Of a DNA stretch of 64,000 bases, positions 16,577 to 26,800 are shown piece after piece. The DNA lies in contig CALXLG010000005.1 of the NCBI GenBank assembly GCA_944389135.1, positions 1 through 64,000 of the forward strand, read 5' to 3'. A model generated the notes under the pieces. The model was not told the origin of the DNA and searched no databases. It worked only from the letters and a program-made list of their open reading frames with translations. The stretch's first letter is position 1. Each line of letters starts with the position of its first letter. A program made the position numbers and the translations under genes. Origin of the DNA: an uncultured Alphaproteobacteria bacterium. GTDB lineage: Bacteria > Pseudomonadota > Alphaproteobacteria > Rs-D84.

Positions 16577-17857
16577 TTAGATAGGTAGTACAATTCTTAC
16601 TTTTAAACCACCCAAGTCGCTGTTTTCTAAGAACATTTGACCACCATGATTTTCTATAGCCGTCCGGGCAATTGATAAGCCCAGCCCAGTGCCACCTGTT
16701 TGCTCGCCACGGGATTCATCAAGTCTAACGAATGGGCGTAATGCGTCGTTCTTTTTATCATCTGGAATGCCTGGTCCGTCATCTTCTATTATGATTTCTA
16801 CCTGTTCGTTCAAGTCTTTTTCTGTTATTTTTATTGTGCTTTTTGCGTATCTGGCAGCATTTTCAATTATGTTACCAAACGCACGTGCCAGTGCCATTGG
16901 ACGCGCATAAAATTGAACAGGTTCTTCGGGGAAATCTGTTTCAATATTTTTTGTTGGTGCTGCATCACGTGCAATACGCAATAACATTGCTGGTAGTTCG
17001 GTTGTTTGCTCTATTTCTGGCATTTCACCACGTGCAAACGCTAGATAACCATTTACCATCTCGGTCATTCTATCAATATCATGCAACAGGTCGTCTTTTG
17101 AAGCAGAACCGGTTTCCACAGCTAAACGCATACGTGTAAGTGGTGATTTTAAATCGTGGCTGACCGCATTTAACATATCTGTTCTTGTTCTATTATAGCG
17201 ATTTAGCCGTTCTTTCATTGTAATCATAGCTGTTGCCGCTTCTCGGATTTCTTTGGAACCTGTTGGTTGGAACCCTGGGGCATCTAAGCCGCGACCAAAT
17301 CGTCCAGCAGCCTTCGCTATTCTGCGAATACTGCGCGTGTGTATTATTATAAATGGCGTTATTAATATTGATACAATTAATATTGAACCTATTAACCAGA
17401 TTATAAACACTTCTGTGCTTGTTGAATAAATTCTGTATAAAGATGTCCCAAAAGTCGCAATTTTTCCGTCGTTTGTTGGCACGTCAATAAATACAAGTCT
17501 TTTGCCTTTGTCTATGTATATTTGTGCAGGTCTTTTTAAGCGGTTTGATAATTCGGATGCTAGCAATCCTGCTTCACGAGACTCGTTATCATTATTTTTC
17601 GGTCTGTTTAGTTTTTGGTTTATGGACACATTTATACCGATGTCGCGAGCCATTGATTGCACAGCACTTTTTTCGCCATTGTCCATCAAGTTCATCATAG
17701 TGACGATTTCACCAGAAAGACTGCGGGCAAGTGTTGCATGAACGCGCGCCCAGTGATTGCCAAAGAAAACGTTCGCAATTATAACCTGCGCGATGATTAG
17801 CGGAATAAGAATCATTAATATTGTGCGCCATAAAAAGCTGCGTGGTACAAGTCTCAT
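16577..17857 (-). CDS. EnvZ-like sensor histidine kinase
   Basis: This encodes 426 residues. Two membrane helices (about 10-30 and 150-172) flank a periplasmic sensor of about 120 residues. A HAMP linker follows, then the dimerisation helix with the phospho-acceptor His in AVSHDLKSPLTRMR (about 232), the N box NIIENAARYA, the G1 box EDDGPGIPDD and the G2 box GGTGLGLSIA. This is the EnvZ layout. It overlaps the response regulator gene (17854-18516) by four bases, so the pair is one transcript. The stimulus is unknown; by family it may respond to envelope or osmotic state. Confidence 0.92.
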   Translation of the reverse strand: MRLVPRSFLWRTILMILIPLIIAQVIIANVFFGNHWARVHATLARSLSGEIVTMMNLMDNGEKSAVQSMARDIGINVSINQKLNRPKNNDNESREAGLLASELSNRLKRPAQIYIDKGKRLVFIDVPTNDGKIATFGTSLYRIYSTSTEVFIIWLIGSILIVSILITPFIIIHTRSIRRIAKAAGRFGRGLDAPGFQPTGSKEIREAATAMITMKERLNRYNRTRTDMLNAVSHDLKSPLTRMRLAVETGSASKDDLLHDIDRMTEMVNGYLAFARGEMPEIEQTTELPAMLLRIARDAAPTKNIETDFPEEPVQFYARPMALARAFGNIIENAARYAKSTIKITEKDLNEQVEIIIEDDGPGIPDDKKNDALRPFVRLDESRGEQTGGTGLGLSIARTAIENHGGQMFLENSDLGGLKVRIVLPI

Positions 17858-18516
17858 TTTTGACCCTCGTCTATGTTTGTATCAGCGGGTTGTGTTTCTA
17901 TCAATTTATAACCGCGCCCCCTGACTGTGATTATATCTATGTTTGATAATACAATATTTATTTTATTGCGCAAGCGTTTTGCAACCATTGGTGCCGCACT
18001 GGAAATGTTCCCTACAGGACTTATTAGCGCAAGCAATAATTTCTTTTCTTCACCAGACAGCGCTAAAACCTTGGCATCGTTGTTTTTATCTGTTAAGAAA
18101 AACTCATCATCAATAAAAGTCAACCCTTTTGGCAGTTGGCTGTTAGTAATTGGTTGCTTTTTTATAATGTTGTTCAGACGTAATACAAGTTCCTTTAATT
18201 GAAAAGGTTTGGCAAGATAGTCATCTGCACCGTTTGATAGACCATCTATCGTGTTTTCCGGCCCTGTCATAGCTGTTAACATTATTACAGGGGTGTTATT
18301 TCCGTTCTGGCGCATCTTTTTCAAAAAACTTAGTCCATCTTGTCCTGTCATCATTCTATCTAGGACTATGGCATCAACTTTTATCTTGTCTAATATTTCT
18401 TGGCCTGTTTCTGCCGAATTTGCAGTTAATACATAAAAATTTTCGTTTCTAAGCCCGTGCGCTAGCGTCTTGCGCAAAATGTCATCATCGTCAATAATTA
18501 AAATTGTTTTGTTCAT
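17854..18516 (-). CDS. OmpR-family response regulator with shortened DNA-binding domain
   Basis: This encodes 220 residues. The receiver domain (1-120) has the acidic pair near residues 9-11, the phospho-acceptor Asp in AIVLDRMMTG (about 53), the switch Thr in VIMLTAMTG and the Lys in LAKPF. The output domain keeps the start and the end of an OmpR winged helix (LSGEEKKLLLAL...VRGRGYKLIE), but the segment around the recognition helix is about 20 residues shorter than usual (MVAKRLRNKINIV). It lies directly upstream of its kinase with a 4-bp overlap. The missing stretch may change DNA recognition; the family assignment is sure, the target genes are unknown. Confidence 0.9.
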   Translation of the reverse strand: MNKTILIIDDDDILRKTLAHGLRNENFYVLTANSAETGQEILDKIKVDAIVLDRMMTGQDGLSFLKKMRQNGNNTPVIMLTAMTGPENTIDGLSNGADDYLAKPFQLKELVLRLNNIIKKQPITNSQLPKGLTFIDDEFFLTDKNNDAKVLALSGEEKKLLLALISPVGNISSAAPMVAKRLRNKINIVLSNIDIITVRGRGYKLIETQPADTNIDEGQK

Positions 18517-18557
18517 ATCAAATTAAAAACTTTATGCAATATGAACCACGTATAAAT

Positions 18558-19484
18558 TTATTTTGTTAGTGGTCCAACTGCATATTCACCTGGTTGAATA
18601 GTACGCATTGCATTGTTTGGGCCCTGCATATCTTCTTCTATATCAATTGCCGCACGGAATTGCATACCACCAGTTGTAAATTCTGTTTTAAATAAAGCAT
18701 ATCCTGTACCACCACCAGTCGTTGGACCTTGCATACCCAGTGAATAATAACCACCCAAAATTCCATAATCTAAATCAATGTAATCAATGCTTACTAATAA
18801 TGAAACATTACTCATTCCATCACTGGTCATATTGCATGTGAATTCGCGGTTAGAAAGTGTCGCTTGGGAATTAATGGGAACCATTATATCCATAACTGTT
18901 GGTTCACATTGTCTGTCAATGCCGTTAACTAAAAATTCATAAGTCATTCCAACGGTTGCTTTGGAAAGTCCTGTTGAAACATTTACTTGTGATATTGTTG
19001 CCTTTGGTATCTTTACCAACGCATTTGCAATTCCACTGCGTACAGGAAAAGATATCCCTGATTGTAAACAATCACGAGAAAATGGGTCCGCTTCACAAAT
19101 ATATAAACGAGAATGCGCATTCATCATAAACATGTTTGCCAGACTGTTAAATAAGAACGTTCTGGTAATTCTGTCGTTTAGACGTGTGCAACCAAAATTT
19201 CTGCATATTATCATTGGTCTGTCTGCAAACATTACGCCAGGATGCAAAGCGACCTCTTGTTCACGAGCTGCGATTATATTTTGATCATAATCAATACTGT
19301 CTGCCCGTTCCATAAATTCTGTTTCCGGAATGAAATTAGGGTCGTCTGGATATGCATAATAAGATTGAACAGGTGTTTCTGTGTATATAGTCTGAAAGTT
19401 ATCATATACGATGTTTTCTGTTGCAGCAATGGCGCTTGTTGCCAAAAAAATTGAAAAAATTGCCATAAAAATTGGTCTTGCCAT
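18558..19484 (-). CDS. Exported protein of unknown function
   Basis: This encodes 308 residues. It has a signal peptide (cleavage after SAIAA, about residue 21) and a mature part of mixed beta character with six cysteines (CRNFGCTR, ICEADPFSRDC, QCEP and TCNM), likely disulfide-bonded in the periplasm. The C-terminal third is Gly-rich (GGYYSLGMQGPTTGGGTGY). An AAGG site precedes the ATG. It lies 42 bp downstream of the response regulator start on the same strand but upstream of it in transcription, so it might be co-transcribed with the two-component pair. I recognise no family. Confidence 0.75.
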   Translation of the reverse strand: MARPIFMAIFSIFLATSAIAATENIVYDNFQTIYTETPVQSYYAYPDDPNFIPETEFMERADSIDYDQNIIAAREQEVALHPGVMFADRPMIICRNFGCTRLNDRITRTFLFNSLANMFMMNAHSRLYICEADPFSRDCLQSGISFPVRSGIANALVKIPKATISQVNVSTGLSKATVGMTYEFLVNGIDRQCEPTVMDIMVPINSQATLSNREFTCNMTSDGMSNVSLLVSIDYIDLDYGILGGYYSLGMQGPTTGGGTGYALFKTEFTTGGMQFRAAIDIEEDMQGPNNAMRTIQPGEYAVGPLTK

Positions 19485-19621
19485 ATCGAACCTTTTTTTC
19501 TCTCTGTTAAATCTTAGAACATTCTGCGCCCCCCTGTCAAAGCAAAAATATTTTTATTGAAAAATGTATTCAGTTTGTTCTATAAAGTAAAAGACGATAA
19601 AAATACAAGGATGGTGAATAA

Positions 19622-20281
19622 ATGGTTGATATAGTAATTGCTGGTGAAGCTGGTAAACTGCATGCGGTTTATCATAAGTCTGCAATGCCTGCAGCGCCCT
19701 TGGCGGTTGTGTTGTCTGGGAACCCAAGACAAAAATATCATATGAATGATAGAGTTTCTTATGCTATGTTTCGGGCATTTATGGATATTGGTTTTTCTGT
19801 TTTACGCTTTAACTATCGTGGTGTTGATGATTCAGAAGGTGCAATTGGAACCACGTCTGAAAATATGCTGGATATTGCAACTGTTATAGATTGGATTCAA
19901 AATAAAAACGAAGATAGTGATAAAATATGGTTGGCGGGCAATCAGCTGGGGGCATGGTACGTATTGCAGGTTATGATGCGCAGACCAGAGGTGTCTGGAT
20001 TCGCTCTGGTATCCCCTGACCCGTCTATTTCGGACTTTTCTTTCTTATCACCACGTCCAAATCGTGGCTTGTTGTTGCAAGGTGCAGCAGAATCTGATGA
20101 TGCAAAAGCTTTTGCAACACATTTAACGCAGATACTTAAAAAGCAAGCACAGATAGATTTAGAAACTATACGCGTAAAAAATGCAGACCAAAGTTATGCA
20201 CAACCTGCTGATTTGCGTCAAATGTATAACGATTTAAAAGCGTATGTTGGGCGCGAGAATGCGGAAAACAAGCTATTATAA
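19622..20281 (+). CDS. Alpha/beta-hydrolase-fold protein lacking the catalytic triad
   Basis: This encodes 219 residues and resembles the small alpha/beta hydrolases of the COG2945 type: the N-terminal strand GEAGKLHAVYH, LSGNPRQ, the FRAFMDIGFSVLRFNYRGVDDSEG block (quoted in part) and the nucleophile-elbow region WLAGNQLGAWY. In active members the elbow reads GxSxG; here it is GNQLG, so the serine is replaced by glutamine. The usual late Asp and His positions (GAAESDD, KNADQSY) also seem changed. It is therefore probably a non-catalytic relative. It sits 9 bp upstream of ruvB and is likely co-transcribed. Confidence 0.75.
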   Translation: MVDIVIAGEAGKLHAVYHKSAMPAAPLAVVLSGNPRQKYHMNDRVSYAMFRAFMDIGFSVLRFNYRGVDDSEGAIGTTSENMLDIATVIDWIQNKNEDSDKIWLAGNQLGAWYVLQVMMRRPEVSGFALVSPDPSISDFSFLSPRPNRGLLLQGAAESDDAKAFATHLTQILKKQAQIDLETIRVKNADQSYAQPADLRQMYNDLKAYVGRENAENKLL

Positions 20282-20290
20282 GGTATAAAA

Positions 20291-21280
20291 TTGCAAACAA
20301 ACGATAGATTTTTAAATCCAAATATACCAGATGAAATGGCGGCTTCTATCAGACCGCATGTATTGTCTGATTTTATAGGACATGACAGTTTGAAACAGAA
20401 TTTATCTGTGTTTATATCTGGTGCGAAAGCTCGTGGCGAGGCAATGGACCATGTGCTTTTATATGGTCCCCCAGGGCTTGGCAAAACAACCTTGGCGCAT
20501 ATTGTGGCCAATGAATTGGGAACGAATTTTAGGGCAACTTCTGCCCCTATGCTTACGAAACAAGGCGATTTGGCTGCTATTTTAACTTCTCTAGAGCCAA
20601 TGGATGTCTTGTTCATTGATGAAATACACAGATTGCCAACTGCAATAGAAGAAGTTCTTTATTCAGCAATGGAAGACTTTAAGCTTGATATTATGCTTGG
20701 TGAAGGCCCCAGTGCAAAAAGCGTAAGAATTGACCTGCCCCCGTTTACACTGGTTGGTGCAACAACACGTACTGGTTTGTTGTCTAATCCGTTGCGTGAT
20801 AGGTTTGGAATAGACTTAAGGTTGTCTTTTTATTCACCAAAAGATTTGGCAAAAATAATAATGCGTAGCGCAAATATTTTAGGTACGCCGATTGATGAAG
20901 TTGGCGCAGAAATGTTAGCGCAAAGTGCACGCGGAACGCCACGTATAGCAAATAGATTATTAAAGCGTGCGCGTGATTTTGCAGCGGCATTAGGCAAAGA
21001 AACTATTTCATCGGATACAATAAAGACTACCCTGTATCAATTACATATAGACGGCTGTGGGTTGGATGAAATAGATCGTGAATATATGAATACAATTGTA
21101 CGGCATTATGCTGGTGGACCTGTCGGAATAGAAAACTTAGCAGCGGCTTTGTCGGAACCGGCGGATACCATAGAAGATGTGATAGAACCCTATCTTATGC
21201 AACTTGGGTTTATTCAGCGTACACCACGTGGAAGAATAATAACTGATGCAGGTTATGCTCATTTAGGTTTACAAAAATGA
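20291..21280 (+). CDS. ruvB: Holliday junction branch-migration ATPase RuvB
   Basis: This encodes 329 residues. An AAA+ ATPase with Walker [10 protein letters not shown] (about 57-65), Walker [10 protein letters not shown] (about 107-115), sensor 1 [10 protein letters not shown], the arginine finger in LRDRFG, and the C-terminal winged-helix domain ([14 protein letters not shown]). The start is a TTG with AAGG nearby; it fits the family N-terminus (DRFLNPN compared with DRxxSP). With RuvA, RuvB drives branch migration in recombination repair. No ruvA or ruvC is adjacent. The end overlaps ybgC by four bases (ATGA). Confidence 0.96.
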   Translation: MQTNDRFLNPNIPDEMAASIRPHVLSDFIGHDSLKQNLSVFISGAKARGEAMDHVLLYGPPGLGKTTLAHIVANELGTNFRATSAPMLTKQGDLAAILTSLEPMDVLFIDEIHRLPTAIEEVLYSAMEDFKLDIMLGEGPSAKSVRIDLPPFTLVGATTRTGLLSNPLRDRFGIDLRLSFYSPKDLAKIIMRSANILGTPIDEVGAEMLAQSARGTPRIANRLLKRARDFAAALGKETISSDTIKTTLYQLHIDGCGLDEIDREYMNTIVRHYAGGPVGIENLAAALSEPADTIEDVIEPYLMQLGFIQRTPRGRIITDAGYAHLGLQK

Positions 21281-21651
21281 AAATTCATAAATTTCCTTTT
21301 TCTGTCGCGTATGCAGATACAGATGCTGGTGGTATTGTGTATCATGGACGTTATATCGAGTTTGCAGAGCGTGCGCGTATGCAATGGTTGCATGGCATAA
21401 AGTTGCTTGACGGCGATATTGGTTTTGTTGTGCGTGAATTAAACATTAAATATCTTCGTCCTTTAAGATTGGGCGATGATTTTATTGTAGAAAGCAGAAT
21501 AACTAAAGTCGGAGCCGCTTCTTTGTCTGTAGAACAAAAAATTGTGAAAGATGAAGAAATTTGTGCTATACTTTATGCGACTGCAGCGTATATTGGGGCA
21601 AATTTACGCCCTAAGCGCATACCAGATTTTATAGTTTCAAAAATAAGTTAA
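21277..21651 (+). CDS. ybgC: Acyl-CoA thioesterase of the Tol cluster
   Basis: This encodes 124 residues with a hot-dog fold. The catalytic block [20 protein letters not shown] contains the active Asp of 4-hydroxybenzoyl-CoA thioesterase-type enzymes. YbgC precedes tolQ in most proteobacterial Tol-Pal operons, as here (18 bp gap). It hydrolyses short or long acyl-CoA or acyl-ACP and is thought to link phospholipid metabolism with the Tol system. It overlaps ruvB by 4 bp. Confidence 0.93.
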   Translation: MKIHKFPFSVAYADTDAGGIVYHGRYIEFAERARMQWLHGIKLLDGDIGFVVRELNIKYLRPLRLGDDFIVESRITKVGAASLSVEQKIVKDEEICAILYATAAYIGANLRPKRIPDFIVSKIS

Positions 21652-21669
21652 AAATAAAAGGTGTAAAAA

Positions 21670-22161
21670 ATGGGAAATACGTTTTCTTTGGCAACGTTAT
21701 TTACTGGGGACGTTATGACTTTGTTCATATCCTTGGTTTTGGTGTTTGGCAGTGTTATGTCTTGGGCGATAATAATTGAGAAAATTCGTCTGTGGCGTTT
21801 TCAAAAAAGAAACCCTGTAAAAATAAAAAATGGGGATAATTTGTCTGTCATAGCAGACAAGTTAATAAAGCCTTTTGATAGAAATTTGTGGTTCTTGTCA
21901 ATGGTTTCTTATGTTGCGCCTTTTATTGGGTTGTTTGGAACAATATGGGGGGTTATGGATTCTTTTGCGTCTATTGGTGTAAATCAATCGGTTAGCATTG
22001 GTGTTATTGCGCCAGGCTTGGCAACTGCTTTGGGTACGACTGCTTTGGGCTTGATTGCTGCAGTACCTGCTGCAATTGCATATCAGTATTTTATTAAAAA
22101 AGCCGATGATTTATATGATAGTCTGACGGAAACATGTAAAGAACTGAAGTGTAAAAAATAA
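21670..22161 (+). CDS. tolQ: TolQ (MotA/ExbB family), short form
   Basis: This encodes 163 residues, clearly shorter than usual TolQ (about 230). An N-terminal helix (about 14-36) is followed by a strongly reduced cytoplasmic loop (about 40-70) and two membrane helices with the family motif VAPFIGLFGTIWGVMDSF (about 88-105) and ATALGTTALGLIAAVPAAI (about 120-138). The shortened loop explains most of the length difference. TolQ and TolR form the proton-driven motor that energises TolA during outer-membrane constriction. The gene lies in order ybgC-tolQ-tolR-tolA. Confidence 0.9.
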   Translation: MGNTFSLATLFTGDVMTLFISLVLVFGSVMSWAIIIEKIRLWRFQKRNPVKIKNGDNLSVIADKLIKPFDRNLWFLSMVSYVAPFIGLFGTIWGVMDSFASIGVNQSVSIGVIAPGLATALGTTALGLIAAVPAAIAYQYFIKKADDLYDSLTETCKELKCKK

Positions 22162-22177
22162 TTAAAGGAACGATATT

Positions 22178-22579
22178 ATGTCGCGTAGAAGACAACGTGG
22201 GGCGGATGCAAGCATTTCTTTGACGCCAATGATAGATATCATGACTGTACTATTGGCTGTTTTTATGGTCACAACGCCTATGTTGACAACTGGAATTGAT
22301 TTAGATTTACCACGTGCGGGAAATTCCGCACTGTCTGGTAATGACCATGCTATTCAGATAAGTGTTGACGCAAATGGTCGCTATTATGTCGGTAAATCAG
22401 AATTGGGCTTAGAAGATGTTGTTAAGCGTGTAATTGCGATGCGCGGTGAAAATGCACAATTAACCATAATGATAAACGGTGATAGACATGCCGACTACGG
22501 TGCTGTTATGGCAGTTATGGGGAAGCTTAAAGATGTTGGCTTTCAACGTGTAGGTTTGCGAACACAGGTAGAAAAATAA
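22178..22579 (+). CDS. tolR: TolR (ExbD family)
   Basis: This encodes 133 residues. One N-terminal membrane helix carries the essential Asp in LTPMIDIMTVLLAVFMV (about 17-33), followed by a periplasmic domain of ExbD/TolR type. The proline-glycine-rich start (SRRRQRGADASI) is typical. It partners TolQ as the stator of the Tol motor. An AAAGGAA site is 7-10 bp upstream; it is one base from the next gene. Confidence 0.93.
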   Translation: MSRRRQRGADASISLTPMIDIMTVLLAVFMVTTPMLTTGIDLDLPRAGNSALSGNDHAIQISVDANGRYYVGKSELGLEDVVKRVIAMRGENAQLTIMINGDRHADYGAVMAVMGKLKDVGFQRVGLRTQVEK

Positions 22580-22580
22580 T

Positions 22581-23339
22581 ATGAACTTTTCAGATAGATT
22601 TTCTTCAGAAAATTTATTGATGTCTGTTTGTGGGCATTTGTTTTTGGTTGCCATAATGATAACGTCTTTTGTCGTGGTGGTAGATAGAGCTAAATTGGTC
22701 GCACCAGATAGAATTGAAATAATGGAAATAGACTTAAATTCTGTAAAAGTCAGTGGCGATGAAAGTATTTTGTATAATGTAAATGCAGATAAAGAGCCAG
22801 TTCCAGAAACAAAAGAAGAAATACAAAAAGAAGAAAAAGTTGCGGAACCAGAAAAAGAAATTGAACCAGAACCAATAGAAACACCAAGCTTGGTTGAAGA
22901 AAAAAAAGAAGAAATCAAAGATTCCGACTCAAGCAAAAAGGAAAAAGTGGAAGAAATAAAGCAAGAACCCAAGAAGAAAAGAACGGTTGTTCGTGTTAAT
23001 CGAGAAGTTGTGTCATTAGATAGAACATTAACTATTTCTGTGGTTGATGCGTTGCGTGTGGCAATGACGCGTTGTTGGGTAATAGATAAGAACCGTCCAG
23101 ACATAGATAATATTCGTGCGGTTGCACATTTAACAATGCGCAGAAATGGAACAGTTAGAGATGTTTGGTTTGAATCTGCAGCACGCGAACAGACTGACCC
23201 TGCTTTTGCATATGTATTACAAACGGTTCGTCGCGCAATAGATGTTTGCCAACCGTTTAGGATGTTGCCTGTAAATGAATTTGATAAATGGGAAAAAATT
23301 CAATTAACTTTTTATCCAAGTCAAGGTAAGGTAATGTAA
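22581..23339 (+). CDS. tolA: TolA-like envelope-spanning protein
   Basis: This encodes 252 residues. A single N-terminal membrane helix (about 14-34), a Lys/Glu/Pro-rich periplasmic stalk (about 65-140), and a C-terminal TolA/TonB-type globular domain (from about 150, with DALRVAMTRCWVIDKN and AHLTMRRNGTV). The position after tolR identifies it as TolA; sequence alone would also allow TonB. Compared with E. coli TolA (421 residues) the stalk is short. tolB and pal do not follow; the operon ends at a terminator facing rnpB. Confidence 0.85.
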   Translation: MNFSDRFSSENLLMSVCGHLFLVAIMITSFVVVVDRAKLVAPDRIEIMEIDLNSVKVSGDESILYNVNADKEPVPETKEEIQKEEKVAEPEKEIEPEPIETPSLVEEKKEEIKDSDSSKKEKVEEIKQEPKKKRTVVRVNREVVSLDRTLTISVVDALRVAMTRCWVIDKNRPDIDNIRAVAHLTMRRNGTVRDVWFESAAREQTDPAFAYVLQTVRRAIDVCQPFRMLPVNEFDKWEKIQLTFYPSQGKVM

Positions 23340-23363
23340 AAAAACGCCAATTTGGCGTTTTTT
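23339..23363. terminator. Terminator between tolA and rnpB
   Basis: AAAAACGCCA/TGGCGTTTTT is an inverted repeat flanked by A- and T-runs; it serves the plus-strand tolA and possibly the minus-strand rnpB. Confidence 0.8.
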
Positions 23364-23365
23364 TA

Positions 23366-23688
23366 ACAGAAGCACTATAAGCCGGATTCTGTTCTGCCAA
23401 GGTCCAGTTTGTTCAACCAAACCAAGGTAGCGAGCATAATTAATCTGCATAATGTGTTACCACAAGATGTCAAGCCTTCTACCCGTTCCCAACGAGGGAC
23501 TGCGTATAGGGAACCTATTTGAAGTTGCTGCGCATAGAGATTGCCCGTTTCACTCGAATTAAATCGTTTACGTCACTGTTGCTCTAATCGTCGGATTACT
23601 CCGCTCGGTAAATTAGCCGATATGCTGTCCCAAGCAGTCCGGACTTTCCTCCGCCTAATATAAGACGGCTATGCTCTGTGCTTCTGTT
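23366..23688 (-). ncRNA. rnpB: RNase P RNA (type A)
   Basis: The catalytic RNA that matures tRNA 5' ends. On the minus strand the universal CRI block GAGGAAAGTCCGGAC is near 23652-23638 and the CR V block ACAGAATCCGGCTTATAG is near 23395-23377. The outer helix P1 pairs ACAGAAGCAC (23688-23679) with GTGCTTCTGT (23375-23366). Length (about 323 nt) is slightly shorter than E. coli (377). It fills the gap between tolA and the giant Cys-rich gene. Confidence 0.96.
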
Positions 23689-23805
23689 GTGCGAAATTTT
23701 ATCAGTAAAAAAATATTTTTCAAATAAATTTAATTTTTTTCACTTGAGGCATATATGCAATATTTTCTAAGATAAAGGGTAAAAGAGAAGGAGTATTAAG
23801 GGGAA

Positions 23806-26800
23806 ATGCGCAAAATCCTTGGTTTTCTAGCGTGTTTGTTAATGTTAATTACAGCAGGTAATGTACTTGCTGCTGGTTATACATGCCCTACTTATAAGAA
23901 ATACACCAGCTGTAAATCTGGGTATTATATATCAAACTGCCCTACTTCATCATCTAGTTGGACAGGGCAAACTATATCAAGTAGCAGTTTAACAACAGGT
24001 AATTCATGTAAAGCCTGCCCTACGGGATATACTTGTTCTGGCGGTTTGGTGTGTCCAAAAGCAAAGACAGTAACTTGTTCTGCGGGTTATTATTTACCTG
24101 CTAATGCTACTTCTTGTTCTGCATGTGGTGGAAATAGGTATTGGTGTCCTGGTGGAACATTTACACCGTCTAGTAGTGCACAGGGACGAAATTCTGTTAC
24201 TTCTGGTTATTATACTACTGGTGGAACGCCGACAACCCGTACAGGACAATCAGCCTGTGGAAGTAACGCATATTATTGTACAGGTGGTGTAAGAAACCGT
24301 GTAAGTAGTGGTTATTACTCTACTGGTGGAACATCGACAACCCGTACAGGTCAGTCACAATGTACAGGTGCAACGTATTGCAGTAGTGGTGTAAAAAATA
24401 ATTGTCCTGGTAGCTATACTGCGAACACAACCGCAGGAAAGACTTCGGCAAGTCAGTGTCAAATAAGCTGTGCTGCAGGAACACGAGTTGCAACAAAGAA
24501 TGGTTCTTGTACAACGTCTTCTGGGGCTTGGTTTAGTTCGGCAACAACAACGAATTATGGACAAGTTTCATTATATAATTTCTGTCCTAAAGGTTTTAAC
24601 TCCTCAAGTACAAGTGCTTCTGGACATGATGCGTCAACAGATTGCAAAATAAGTATTTCTGGTGGAAAATATATATCTGCTAATAATATGCAGGCAAGAT
24701 ATGTGAAATTATGGTCTTCTGGAAATACAACGAATACTTTGACTCATGTTGTTGAAATACAGGCATTTGCATCTAGCAATGGAACTGGTACCAATTTATT
24801 ATCAGGTAAAGGTGGAACACGAGGAAGTAATTTAACCAATGCAACAAATGGTAGTTGGTCACGTAGTGCGTATGCTTCTGGTACAACAGGGGATTTAGAT
24901 TTGATTTGGGATATGGGTAGCGTTCAAACTGTCGGGTCAATAAAGTTTGCTATGTATACGGATGGTAGAACTTATAACGATGTTCAAATCGCTTTGTCTA
25001 CCAATGGTACCACTTGGACAACTGTTTTGGGGCCAGTAGACATAATTACTCAGAATTTAATGACTGCATCTCCTCATCTGTTGGTTGTTGCCCCCTCGCA
25101 GCAGAATTCGTGTCCAGCAGGAACGGCTATTTCGTCCAGAACAAAAGCTTTGTTAAGTGCTGCAGGCAGTTGTAGTGCTTGTACTGGACGCACAAAGTAT
25201 AGTGCTGCCGGCGCCAGTTCTTGTAGTACAGTAAGCAGTGGATATTATACAACAGGATGTAATACAAGTGGTAATAATTGTACGGGTCAAACTCAATGTA
25301 CCGGTGCAACATATTGTGCCAGTGGTGTAAAAAATAATTGCCCATCTGGATATACCGCGAATACAACAGCTGGTAAAACTGCGGCGAGCCAATGCCAAAT
25401 AAGTTGCGCAGCTGGTGCAAGAGTAGCAACTAAAAATGCTGCCTGTACGTCACCTGCCGGTAATTGGATAAGCACTGCTGCCACAACCACTAATTATGGG
25501 CAAGTTTCTTTGGTAACTTATTGCCCCGCTGGATTTTATGCCGCCGGTACTACAGCAGCAGGACATAATGCCGCATCTGATTGTACCGTTTCTGTATCAG
25601 GGGGGTATTACATACCGTCTAATACGATGAAGACAAGATATATAAGAATGCAGTCAGGTGATTATCCTATGTATGTTACAGAAATACAGGCTTTTGCTGC
25701 AAATAACGCTACGGGAACAAATTTGTTGCTTGGTAAGGGCGGTATAGCTGGTTCTAATTTAACTAATGCGACCAATAATAATTGGAACCCTACAGTATAT
25801 GCCTCTGGTACAGACTTGATTTGGGATATTGGTAGTATTCAAACTGTAGCTTCTATTAAATTTGCTTTGTCGAGTAATGTATCAACAAATTCTCCTGAAG
25901 TTGTAATAGCTTTTTCAGAAAATGGTAGTGAATGGACTATGGTAATGGAACCAACAACAATAACGCCACGTTCTGGTGTTTCGCAGTTGCCAGGAGAAAT
26001 ACTTATTGTTGCACCTAGTGAAGAATTAAAGTGCTCTGCTGGTACTTTCGGTGCATCAAGAACAAAGCCTTTATTAAATGCGGCAGATACTTGTACTAAG
26101 TGTACAGGTGCAACCTACTCTGGTGCTGGGGCGTCGGCTTGTACTAGTTGCCCTGCACAAACAAGTGGTTGGACAAGAGCAACTGGCACTGGTTGGACTT
26201 CGTACACATCTTGCTATCAAACGAAATCGGGTACGGCAATAAGTTCATATTGTAGTTCTGGCACACTTAAGCAAACCGCAACAAGTTCAACTACTTGGGG
26301 TGCTACAACAATATCATCTGCATTAAGTGCAAAAGCTGGTGCATATGTAAATGGTCAAACATGTAGCCAATGTACGTCAGGATACTATTGTACAGGTGGA
26401 ACAACCGCAAGGAAAGCCTGCTCAACTCTGGCAAATGGATTTTATCCGAACAGTGCTGCAGGTTCTGATGCAGCAACAGATTGTTATACAGACGACTTAA
26501 GTGGGCAATATATTGCAAGTGCAAAGGCAACAAGCGCTACTAACTGTGCAGCTGGCACATATAAAGGTAAAAATAATGTAAACTATGGCTCTACATCCAG
26601 CTGTAGTGCATGTACAGGTGCAACTTATTCTGGCGCTGGCGCATCTTCTTGTACAAGTTGTCCTAAAGCTACTAAGTATTTGGATAGAGTAACCAGCTAT
26701 TCGTATTGGACAAGTGATGGTGTTCATGATGACAGGTATGGATGCAGAGCTTTTATAAAAGAAGATGATCCAAAAGGCAATTATACTATGTCATGTTCTT

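Noticed and set aside
22460-23104. Minus-strand frame of 214 codons opposite tolR/tolA
   Set aside because: It is antisense to well-supported Tol genes with Ser/Phe-rich composition typical of reversed Lys/Glu codons; no ribosome site.
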